Assembly: GCA_012798695.1 (NCBI GenBank)
Contig: JAAZMR010000055.1
Coordinates: forward strand, 1 to 56,494
Origin: Bacillota bacterium
Lineage (GTDB): Bacteria > Bacillota > Limnochordia > DTU087
Length of the DNA stretch: 56,494 nt
Reading direction: 5' to 3'
The notes below the pieces were generated by a model. It was not told the DNA's origin. It searched no databases and saw only the letters and a program-made list of their open reading frames with translations. This document shows positions 44,292-52,178 of this stretch, one piece after another; positions within the stretch are counted from its first letter, which is position 1; the number at the start of each line of letters is the position of its first letter. The translations under genes and the position numbers were made by a program.

Positions 44292-46334
44292 TTATTCAAA
44301 ACACACGTCATCTGGTAAGTTGTCCATGTACTCGTTGGCTGGTTCGGTATACGGGGGCACTGCATAGCGAGGCCATGGTGTGCCTTTCATATCCACTGCC
44401 AAAGCCTCTTTGCTCACAAAAATCGCCCCTCCGCCTAGACCACCACCATGGTTAGATATAAACACATTACCCGCTATTTTCGGTGCTGACTTTTTCTCTA
44501 CATAAATTGCCCCACCACTTCTTGCTGACTTATTGCCGGCAAATTGATTGTTTATGATCGTGGGAGAAGAGTCACGAATATAGATAGCTCCCGCACTCAA
44601 GAAATAAAATTGAGAAGCTGAGTTCTCTTTGAAGTGATTCCCTTCAACCACTGGCTGGGAATCGCCCAGAATAGTGATCGCGCCCTCTTTGTTATTAACA
44701 AACACGTTGCGCCGAATGGTCGGTGATGACCTGTTGGATATGAAAACAGCCTGTCTAGCACTGTCTTTGATTGTAAACCCTTCCAAGATCGTGTCATTGT
44801 TCTCACCTTTACTGAAGTTGGCGATAGTGGGGTTAGCCGGGCCACCCGTCAATATGGTAGAACTGACTATATCTGGAGCGAGAGGATTGACGCTGCGGAT
44901 GGTAATGGATTTCCCCCTAAAATCTAGGTAATCGTAGTAAGTCCCAGGCGCAACAATAATGGTGTCCCCAGCCTTGGCTGCATCCACAGCTTGTCGAATG
45001 GCAGCATAATCTTGAGGAACCCTAATCTGCCTACCTGCACCTCGAGACCGGCTCTTGGGTGTCTGAATCGTCATCTGAGATTGCTCAAAGTCGAAGTCGG
45101 AAGTATATATGTCAGTAGATAGCAAGCTAGCTATGGTAGAATCCTTAACCAGACTCCCTATAGTGCTGCTGATTAGTAAACCTGTTTCTGTCTCGATCAA
45201 CCGCATATCTAGATCTAGCTTTGATCCCAAATCAGTGATGCTGCCAACAATAATGGCATCTACCCCGAGGATCTTCCCTACTTCTTTGATAGAATCCTCA
45301 TCGATGAGCCCCGTCTGGCTCAGTTTTAGCTCATCTATGACTTGGTCAAGCTGCTGCCTTTCCACCACTTCTATCTCAGGGTAAGCTGCCAAGGCCGTGA
45401 GCACTGCTTCCTGCAGTGTCCATGATAAGAGCGTATGGGACTGATTGGGAACTGTAAACCGGTAAACCGCAATCTTCTTTGTATCGACCAGCTGATAAAC
45501 GAGGTCCCCAACCTGGAAAGGCTCACTCACCAAGCCTCTGGGAGTGCCGATGGACATATTCTGTCTTACCCTGCTTATTTCAATCACGCCCCGATGCTGC
45601 TCCTGATGCCCAATTAGATCCCCAGTATTGGGATCATATATCGGTTCTCCAGGCCCGACGATTTCGTATCGCTCACCCACCTTCATCTGACCATAACCTT
45701 GATTGAGATACACCTCGGTGGGAGAAGCCTGCGCTACCCTCGCTGCTTTGGCTCTCAATGGTTCCAGAATACGTTTAACCAACTCTTCAGTTTCTAGGCG
45801 CAGATTGTCCGAGCTTTCATCAGCTGCCTCCGGTTCCAGGATTACCTCCAGGTGAGTCTCCTGCCCTTGAGCTATGGTCACCGGCATCTTTGCAGGCACG
45901 TATCCGGATTTGTCAATTATGACATTGTATGTACCGGTACCCATCGATTCCAGCCATAAAGGTGAGCTATAGAGGTTTTGCTCAATCAGGACAGTACATT
46001 CGGTGGGCAAGGTTGTAATATACAGGCTTCCTGACGGCTTTGCCAGTGAAACCTCTACAATTACCTGCTCACCGGGAGGTAAGAGGATCGTCTGCTCCCA
46101 TGGGAGATAACCATCACATGATACTCGAACATTGTGAGAGTCTGCCACTTCCCTAGCAATTAGTGGTGTTACACCCACGAAATCTTCACCGATGTAGACC
46201 TTTGCACCTGAGATATTCGAGAATATCGCCAGCTCTCCAAATTGGTCCGCTCTTTGCTCCTCACAGCCCATTTGACTGACACTGAGGGTGACGAGCAAGA
46301 CAATCATGAATAACTTCTTGTACACTTCCATCAT
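44292..46334 (-). CDS. exported PEGA-PEGA-FlgT_C-CsgG-beta-helix fusion protein
   Basis: A 680-residue protein combining five modules. The N-terminal signal ends in a non-ideal lipobox (QMGC, Cys24). Two PEGA domains follow (about 30-97 and 98-172; AKVYIGEDFVGVTPL). An SH3-like FlgT_C-type domain (about 200-285) shows EVYLNQGYGQMKVGERYEIV and YDPNTGDLIG. A CsgG-like domain (about 290-415) shows VVERQQLDQVIDEL and KILGVDAIIVGSI. A right-handed beta-helix (about 430-650) shows DTIIVAPGTYYDYL and NNQFAGNKSARSGGAI. PEGA modules often bind surface polymers. I know no named family with this order. The start is one of two adjacent ATGs, four bases after GGAGG. Confidence 0.85.
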   Translation of the reverse strand: MMEVYKKLFMIVLLVTLSVSQMGCEEQRADQFGELAIFSNISGAKVYIGEDFVGVTPLIAREVADSHNVRVSCDGYLPWEQTILLPPGEQVIVEVSLAKPSGSLYITTLPTECTVLIEQNLYSSPLWLESMGTGTYNVIIDKSGYVPAKMPVTIAQGQETHLEVILEPEAADESSDNLRLETEELVKRILEPLRAKAARVAQASPTEVYLNQGYGQMKVGERYEIVGPGEPIYDPNTGDLIGHQEQHRGVIEISRVRQNMSIGTPRGLVSEPFQVGDLVYQLVDTKKIAVYRFTVPNQSHTLLSWTLQEAVLTALAAYPEIEVVERQQLDQVIDELKLSQTGLIDEDSIKEVGKILGVDAIIVGSITDLGSKLDLDMRLIETETGLLISSTIGSLVKDSTIASLLSTDIYTSDFDFEQSQMTIQTPKSRSRGAGRQIRVPQDYAAIRQAVDAAKAGDTIIVAPGTYYDYLDFRGKSITIRSVNPLAPDIVSSTILTGGPANPTIANFSKGENNDTILEGFTIKDSARQAVFISNRSSPTIRRNVFVNNKEGAITILGDSQPVVEGNHFKENSASQFYFLSAGAIYIRDSSPTIINNQFAGNKSARSGGAIYVEKKSAPKIAGNVFISNHGGGLGGGAIFVSKEALAVDMKGTPWPRYAVPPYTEPANEYMDNLPDDVCFE

Positions 46335-46381
46335 ATGGCCTCCATAACTCACAGTCATACTAGTTGCAAACAGGCATCAGA

Positions 46382-47518
46382 TTACCTAGCCACGGCATGC
46401 AGCTTGACCGCTTCGATGCTATTACCACTAACGCCAATAACCTCAAGATGCAGGCCAGCCCAATCCACTGCTTGGATCTCATTAGCCAATTGGCTGGTAG
46501 TCAAGAGTGTGCTTACATCGAGGTGGGCTCGTCCATCACGGAAACTACGAATAAATACGTTTCCCACCAAGTGAGTGTTCTTCAGCCTGGTTTCCACCGT
46601 CTGTAGATCCTCAAAGACCAAGCCCTTGATTTCCAGACTGATGATGGTCTCCTTATTGACGTAGCGGTTGGCCAATGCCGTAACCAAGTGTTCAATCATG
46701 GCATCTCCAGCATTAGACATGGCTACCCGGGCGGCACCCTCTGCGTCAAGCGCCAAACCTGGTTCATTGGTGCGGTGGGTGGCGAGCACATATGCATTAG
46801 AGCCATCCAGAACCCGTACTTCCACGCTGCCTCGATAGGATTCCAGCCCATGGATATTCCCTACCGGGCTAGCTTGGGCAACCCCCAATACCAGTAGATC
46901 GGCATTGATGGCACCGGTTAGCTTAGAAACAGCCTGAGCATCTCCTGCTAGGGCCCGAGGAACTTCATATGAATAAGCATCATAGCTTAAGGCGCGATTG
47001 TCCACCAATAAGAACCCGGCAGAGATCAAACCCTCGATGATCACCGGCTCGGCCGGGGAACTAGCTGAAAGGTCACTGCCAGACTGCTGCGGTATTAGGA
47101 CCGCTATGCGAGGGTTGCCCTTCCGCTGGATGGCAGCCTTGAGAGCGTTTGCATCATTCTCCAGCCGCCCTGCTTGAATCACCATCAAAAGCATTACATT
47201 AATCAATCCCTCATCCACCCATTGATCTGTAATGGAATATGATGCCACATAGCCAGCCGCCTTGGATAGAATTGAGTCTTCAACTAGTTCGAAGTTACTC
47301 ACCCATGTATGGGAATCGAGATAAGACCCCAGAGCCTGTTCGACACCACGGCGCATAGCATCCCTAATGGCCACGTCAATAGCGTGGGCCAAATCTTCAT
47401 GAATCACTGCATAACCGGTAACGGTTATTTCTATAGGCTCCTGATCTGCTTTGGCAAAGGCGCAAGATGTCAAAACCAGACACACCATACAGGCCACGAA
47501 TATTCTCTTTGCGCTCAT
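46382..47518 (-). CDS. FlgT-like exported (lipo)protein
   Basis: A 378-residue exported protein. The signal ends in a good lipobox, LTSC (Cys19), although an AKA signal-peptidase-I site follows. Residues about 28-115 match the FlgT N-terminal pattern: AIDVAIRDAMRRGVEQALGSYLDS, then LSKAAGYVASYSI. Residues 115-280 resemble the CsgG-like middle domain of FlgT (RIAVLIPQ, INADLLVLGVAQA). The C-terminus is a third, unassigned domain. FlgT in Vibrio builds the H-ring of the flagellar motor. No flagellar genes are near, so a different envelope role is likely. GGGGGGT precedes the ATG. Confidence 0.78.
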   Translation of the reverse strand: MSAKRIFVACMVCLVLTSCAFAKADQEPIEITVTGYAVIHEDLAHAIDVAIRDAMRRGVEQALGSYLDSHTWVSNFELVEDSILSKAAGYVASYSITDQWVDEGLINVMLLMVIQAGRLENDANALKAAIQRKGNPRIAVLIPQQSGSDLSASSPAEPVIIEGLISAGFLLVDNRALSYDAYSYEVPRALAGDAQAVSKLTGAINADLLVLGVAQASPVGNIHGLESYRGSVEVRVLDGSNAYVLATHRTNEPGLALDAEGAARVAMSNAGDAMIEHLVTALANRYVNKETIISLEIKGLVFEDLQTVETRLKNTHLVGNVFIRSFRDGRAHLDVSTLLTTSQLANEIQAVDWAGLHLEVIGVSGNSIEAVKLHAVAR

Positions 47519-47534
47519 TGAGCCTACCCCCCAT

Positions 47535-48425
47535 CTACTCTGCTACTAGCCTGGACAGAACCTGCTGCAATCCAGCGTGGTTGGGAAACAATGCTGCAGA
47601 AAAAACTGCCATCTCCACCGCCATATCCACTAGATCCGCTCTTTCCAAGACTGTCACCAGTACCATAATCTGATCTGGAGTAAGCTTCTCGTAGAATTGC
47701 TGGTCAGTGTACTCCAGCAGAGGCGCTATCGTTCCATAGGCTGCATAGTTATCACCAGACATTAGTTGGATTTGGGCTTTACTCACAATGATATCTGCAC
47801 GCAACCCCAAGGCAGGCTGAAAACCAAGCAGCCAATCCAGGTTAGCTAATGCGTGATCCGTTTTCCCCAGGTAGAAGAACAGCTGTGCCTGGGCAAAAAC
47901 ATACTGAGCAAACCGCTCGAGGTTAACGTCTTCTGCTAACTGGTAACTCACATCTTGACTAGGCATACGCACAAGCGACCCCAGCCACTCAGTATTGACC
48001 TCGGTTGTTTCCAGAAATTCACCAACTACATATTTGAACCCATCAGCTAACTGAAAATAGACCAGATCCTTATGAAGAGCCATCGGTCCCTCTACTTCGA
48101 TCTTGATCTTGTCATAAAACGCAGCCAGAACGGCCTGCAATTGAACCGCTGAAAGAAAATCAGGCTCACTGTGCCGTGGATAAAACGCTACCCCATATAA
48201 GTGATCTACATATGCAGCCCCACTGACCAGAAAACCAGAGGGCAACCATGTGCTATTGGCCATTAATGAGTCAACCACTGCGCTGTCCCAATCTGTGTTG
48301 GCCATTACCAGCTCTTGCATTACATCCAGCTCCGCGGGCAGTGCCTCGGCAGAAGCCGATAAAACAAGAAAACAGGCAAAGAGTAATAGGATACTCTTTG
48401 CCCCAGATCCGATTCTAGAGATCAT
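47535..48425 (-). CDS. secreted protein of unknown function, TPR-like C-terminal half
   Basis: A 296-residue protein with a signal peptide (about 1-26, SASA). The N-terminal half (30-160) is not recognised. The C-terminal half has helix-turn-helix repeats resembling degenerate TPRs (YVFAQAQLFFYLGKTDHALANLDWLL, then AYGTIAPLLEYTDQQF). The ATG overlaps the stop codon of the upstream gene (ATGATCTCTAG, 11 bases), so the two are translationally coupled. It is followed by the FlgT-like gene. It may be a partner protein of the 48415-49695 product. Confidence 0.75.
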   Translation of the reverse strand: MISRIGSGAKSILLLFACFLVLSASAEALPAELDVMQELVMANTDWDSAVVDSLMANSTWLPSGFLVSGAAYVDHLYGVAFYPRHSEPDFLSAVQLQAVLAAFYDKIKIEVEGPMALHKDLVYFQLADGFKYVVGEFLETTEVNTEWLGSLVRMPSQDVSYQLAEDVNLERFAQYVFAQAQLFFYLGKTDHALANLDWLLGFQPALGLRADIIVSKAQIQLMSGDNYAAYGTIAPLLEYTDQQFYEKLTPDQIMVLVTVLERADLVDMAVEMAVFSAALFPNHAGLQQVLSRLVAE

Positions 48426-49695
48426 CTTCCGAACTCACCTTTCCAGTGGGTGCTTGTTGGACAGGAGCATCGCTTCCCGGCTCATAAGTATCGCTCAGGC
48501 GTCGGTTGCCTGACCCACTCTTCTGGGCGGGACTTTGCATTTGACGGTAAAACTCAGCTGCATCCCCGGATACGCTGGGGAGATAGACATTAACCGCATA
48601 AACCCAATACTCATCTGTCTTTAGCTGAGTATTTACGCCTGGGGGCATCTGGCCACTGCGAAATGAGCGGTAATCATCAGTAACAGCCATGGTGTTTAGG
48701 AACCGATGCTGCACCTCATCCAGCACCTCGTGCTGAATAGTGGGATCATCTTCGACAACCTCCTGGAACTCCTGTTGGGAATAGGCTGTGGTTGTTCGCA
48801 ACCCCGTATTCCAAGTGACCTGGTCTCCATTCATTAGACCGATCATTGCATCATTGGCCCTGACTGTAGCAACTCGCTCTGCAACCTGAAATAGCCTACG
48901 GGCCATGGTCGGGTCGTCGTGCTGCCGAATTATGTCACTGCCAAAGCTGATCACTGCTGTTTCGCCGGTGGATGGAACGAACACTATCTTGCCACCTACT
49001 GGTGGAACAATGCCGAGGTTAATCTGTTGCAGCACATAATCCATGCCTGCTCGCAATGACGAGGTCTGCACCACTGCCCCGGAAATGTTGGAGACGGCTG
49101 ATATAGTCTTCAGTGATGTTGCCAGGCTGACATATACCTGTTTCTTTTCCGGCCGATGCTCGACTTCATAGACCACATATCCCCGCAACAAGCCCTCTAC
49201 CGCTTGTTGGAGATCTTCTTCGTATATAGTTGAAAAGTTATAGGCACTCTCGGCCCCCGTGGTCACTTCGTCCAAACTCTCTTGCAGCCGGTCACGGCCT
49301 CTGCCAGACAATCCTCGTAAGCCCCGAGTGAGCTCTGCTTTGGCCTTAGTATATGCTCGGACATAGGCCAACCGCAAACTGTGCTGAGTAGCATTGGGAT
49401 TTTCAAACACTACATAGCTTTCCGTTACTCCGGCCATATAACCTAACCCTGAGCCAAACATGACTTGGCGAAACCCTCCGCCCAAATCACGCAGTTTTTG
49501 GCTGGCATAGTTAAACCCATCTTGAGCAGTTTCTGCTTCAACTATCCCATCATCCGCTTCATTCACAACAGCCACAATCTCTGTACGACCACCCTCAACC
49601 GGAGGCAAAAAATCGTCAGTCGAAAATGCCAACCCACCTACTGTCATAGCCAAAACTATTCCTAGAGCTAATAGACCATTTCTGATATGCTTCAC
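48415..49695 (-). CDS. secreted protein of unknown function with an LPP20-like stretch
   Basis: A 426-residue protein with a signal peptide (about 1-24, GGLAFS). Residues about 80-185 (LRLAYVRAYTKAKAELTRGL followed by VEGLLRGYVVYEVEHR) follow the alternating helix/strand pattern of LPP20/FlgT_N-like domains, a weak match. The last 40 residues are Ser/Gln/Pro-rich and probably disordered. The start is a GTG at 49695, seven bases after AGGAGG; the frame is open 25 codons upstream without a binding site. It is the third gene of the envelope operon, separated from the CsgG-like pair by about 294 bases that might hold another promoter. Confidence 0.75.
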   Translation of the reverse strand: MKHIRNGLLALGIVLAMTVGGLAFSTDDFLPPVEGGRTEIVAVVNEADDGIVEAETAQDGFNYASQKLRDLGGGFRQVMFGSGLGYMAGVTESYVVFENPNATQHSLRLAYVRAYTKAKAELTRGLRGLSGRGRDRLQESLDEVTTGAESAYNFSTIYEEDLQQAVEGLLRGYVVYEVEHRPEKKQVYVSLATSLKTISAVSNISGAVVQTSSLRAGMDYVLQQINLGIVPPVGGKIVFVPSTGETAVISFGSDIIRQHDDPTMARRLFQVAERVATVRANDAMIGLMNGDQVTWNTGLRTTTAYSQQEFQEVVEDDPTIQHEVLDEVQHRFLNTMAVTDDYRSFRSGQMPPGVNTQLKTDEYWVYAVNVYLPSVSGDAAEFYRQMQSPAQKSGSGNRRLSDTYEPGSDAPVQQAPTGKVSSEDDL

Positions 49696-49989
49696 TTGAA
49701 CTCCTCCTTGAATTCCCAGCGCCTTTACCTGGCTATTGCTATTCCGTTTTTGCTGCCGATCTGGGTGCAAAGATCAGCTGGGTATCAGCCTCCCCTCGTT
49801 TCATCAGATGCCGGAAGTCCATGGCAGACAGCCATCAACCGACTCGTTATGTAGTTCCATAGTACTAGCTCAAAGCAAGAAGCGCCCCTTGTAGGCACAA
49901 TATACTAGATGTTCTAGGGTCTTTTCCTTGTTTCCTCCATACTGATTGCATTATTGTGTTAGATCATTGCTTGGCATTGCCCTGGTTGA

Positions 49990-50814
49990 TTAATTTGGCT
50001 GCAAAACAGCATTAATATGTAGGCCTTCGAAAACATTGACATCTCTTAGCCAACAAGCATGGCCAGGATAGCTCACGGCTACTGCGTGGATTCCCGAACT
50101 CAAAGGAATCACAGAGGGCGTATTCCCATAATAGATGCCATCAACCAAGATCTCTGCCCCTTGGGGATGGGAATCGATGTATACTGTTACTTCTGAAATG
50201 CTATCGGGACTAGACTTTTCCAATTCATTCATTAGGCGTTTTACTGCACCACTCATTGATTTCTGCAGTAGAACCCGGTCTATGCTAGATGAAAGCCGGC
50301 CCTTAGACAGGGCTTCTTCGTGAGAACTGCTAAACGATGTGGCAAGACTTATGAGACCTGTATTCACGTCTAAGACTCGCAAGCTCACACTCATTTCTGA
50401 GACAATCTTGGCAGTAGATATCCCATAGCCCCGAAAATGAGTTGTCTCTTGTTCAAAAGAGATGATCGAGCCTGTTACCAGGTATTCTGCTCCCAAGAGT
50501 CGTCCCAGCTGAACTGATGACTGATCTAGGTCCATCAAACCGGTCAGGGAGTACTTCTGTTCTGTAGTTATCTCAGAGAGCTTAGTCCGCTCAACCATAG
50601 AGACTTTCCCTGACTGAACTAAGAGAGTACTTAATATCTCCTCAGCCGCTTGTTCAATGCCTGGGAGCTCATGCCCAGTTGCATTAACAACACCGATAAC
50701 TGCCATGATGGGTTGGGCGGCGATTGCAGCGGGATATGCCATAAATACTAATAGCATCACCATTATGCCAGTCAACCTAAGGGCAATGCCTCTATTACTG
50801 TTTGCGTACAACAT
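49990..50814 (-). CDS. exported CsgG-like protein with C-terminal PEGA domain
   Basis: A 274-residue exported protein. The signal peptide (about 1-33, ending AIAA) has no lipobox. The CsgG-like core covers about 36-195: an opening IGVVNATG strand, MVERTKLSEI, GRLLGAEYLVTGSI and LRVLDVNTGLI. A PEGA domain occupies the C-terminus (about 205-274; VTVYIDSHPQGAEILVDGIYYG pattern). E. coli CsgG is a lipidated outer-membrane pore. The lack of a Cys and of the CsgG membrane hairpins means this need not be a pore. The ATG at 50814 overlaps the preceding gene by 20 bases with GAGGTGG as binding site. Confidence 0.82.
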   Translation of the reverse strand: MLYANSNRGIALRLTGIMVMLLVFMAYPAAIAAQPIMAVIGVVNATGHELPGIEQAAEEILSTLLVQSGKVSMVERTKLSEITTEQKYSLTGLMDLDQSSVQLGRLLGAEYLVTGSIISFEQETTHFRGYGISTAKIVSEMSVSLRVLDVNTGLISLATSFSSSHEEALSKGRLSSSIDRVLLQKSMSGAVKRLMNELEKSSPDSISEVTVYIDSHPQGAEILVDGIYYGNTPSVIPLSSGIHAVAVSYPGHACWLRDVNVFEGLHINAVLQPN

Positions 50815-51673
50815 ATCCCACCTCGAAAACAGCATCCTCTGCTTCAGCCACACTAGCCTCTGCATCGACACTGATAATCCGCAAGCTACCCATAGGTATC
50901 TCGACTGGACTAGATAACCCTGCTACTTTGACCAATTGAAAGACCGCGAAACGATCCCCACGAGTAACTCCATGGACACTCCCCAGATTGAGCACATACT
51001 TGTCCTCAATTACAGCCAGTATGTTCCCAGCCAGTTCTTCTCCGGGCGCATCCCATTTTGCATATACTTCTTCGAACTCTTCGACCAGCTCAGATACGGA
51101 TTTGGTCAATGCTTGGCCCAATACCGAGTTCTTGAAGGTATCACTTTGAAAGGATACCCCCATGAGATTATGCACTGAAATACTTGCACCGGAATGCTTA
51201 CCAGAGGATTGAACAGAGCCGATGATCTCCCCTGTTTCAGTATTGACTATTCTGGCACTCAGGTTGACTCTGGCGGTGGTGCTCCGAGCTCCGATGGGGC
51301 CCAGCTGAATCCCGCCGGATTCATTCATGTCGATGGCGGTTACGGTACCCATGACCAACAGATCCGCGCCCAGCAAGCGTCCAATCTCCGCTGCACTCAA
51401 GAGATCGACTCTACCGGAATAGCCAAAGTCCTGCTCCTGAATGATTTGCAGCAAACGTCCGCGTTCTACAACTCTCACACCTTCAAGCTCTGCTAACCGA
51501 TCGGTTAGAGATTCTGTGATACCTGTGATCATCTGATCTCGATCAATGTACCAGTTTCTGATTTCATGCCCTTCAAAAGGCATTACTGCCACTGTACTCT
51601 GGGCTGCCGCTATTGTCGGAAAACATATTAGGCAGCTAAGGATGACTAAGACCAGATATGTTCGTTTTACCAA
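50795..51673 (-). CDS. exported CsgG-like protein with FlgT_C-type domain
   Basis: A 292-residue protein with a signal peptide (about 1-24, IAAA). The CsgG-like core (about 26-195) shows VAVMPFEG, VVERGRLLQIIQEQ, GRLLGADLLVMGTV and ARIVNTETGEI. The C-terminal SH3-like domain (about 210-292; KYVLNLGSVHGVTRGDRFAVF) resembles FlgT_C. The start is a TTG; GGGGGT lies eight bases upstream and no ATG or GTG alternative was found. It is the first gene of the seven-gene envelope operon and overlaps the second CsgG-like gene, suggesting a fixed ratio of the two products, perhaps a hetero-oligomeric ring. Confidence 0.82.
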   Translation of the reverse strand: MVKRTYLVLVILSCLICFPTIAAAQSTVAVMPFEGHEIRNWYIDRDQMITGITESLTDRLAELEGVRVVERGRLLQIIQEQDFGYSGRVDLLSAAEIGRLLGADLLVMGTVTAIDMNESGGIQLGPIGARSTTARVNLSARIVNTETGEIIGSVQSSGKHSGASISVHNLMGVSFQSDTFKNSVLGQALTKSVSELVEEFEEVYAKWDAPGEELAGNILAVIEDKYVLNLGSVHGVTRGDRFAVFQLVKVAGLSSPVEIPMGSLRIISVDAEASVAEAEDAVFEVGYVVRKQ

Positions 51674-52178
51674 AACTCTTACCCCCTATGCAGCAGTGAG
51701 ACTACCTGCTTTCAGCTTATTGATCCCTCTAACCTGCTTCATGGTCTCGCCACACCATCGACAATAGACCAAACTAGGCTCACCAACGGATCCTTTCAAG
51801 ATATCTTAGCTTTTTGTACCACCAACACCTGCCAATTCCGACTGATTTCTGGTCACATATCATTGGAGGCGCCTAGGCCAGTAGCGGGGGTTTTTGGGAA
51901 TAGCGGCTCCTTTTGGTCACAACATGCAACGGCTGTTAGAGGTATATGTCTATTTCCTTGGATGCCTAGAGGATTTCTTAGGAAACTGGTAAATTTAAAG
52001 TTATAGTATAGGTAGCGGCAAACTAACAAACAGTTGGATGCCGAAAACCTCTACGCAAGCAGCCTCTTTGATCATGTTTATCCTGATGTATTGGGCTAGC
52101 TGCCAGAGGGTTCTGATCTAATGCGGGACTTGAGTGGGCAATATCCCTCAAATTGCCCCAATGACTAGGAGGAACACG
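51674..52178. other. divergent regulatory region between the envelope operon and cls
   Basis: This 505-base gap must hold promoters for both directions. A TATAGT at 52002-52007 is the best plus-strand -10 but lacks a good -35. On the minus strand TTGGTG and TATCTT 16 bases apart (upstream of about 51790) are a weak pair. A 37-codon minus frame with a CxxC motif (51686-51799) is discussed in the findings. Confidence 0.4.

Noticed and set aside
49990-51673. Reading the CsgG-like genes as a curli operon
   Set aside because: No CsgA/B amyloid repeats, no CsgE or CsgF, and the CsgG-like proteins have no lipobox; only the CsgG core fold is shared.
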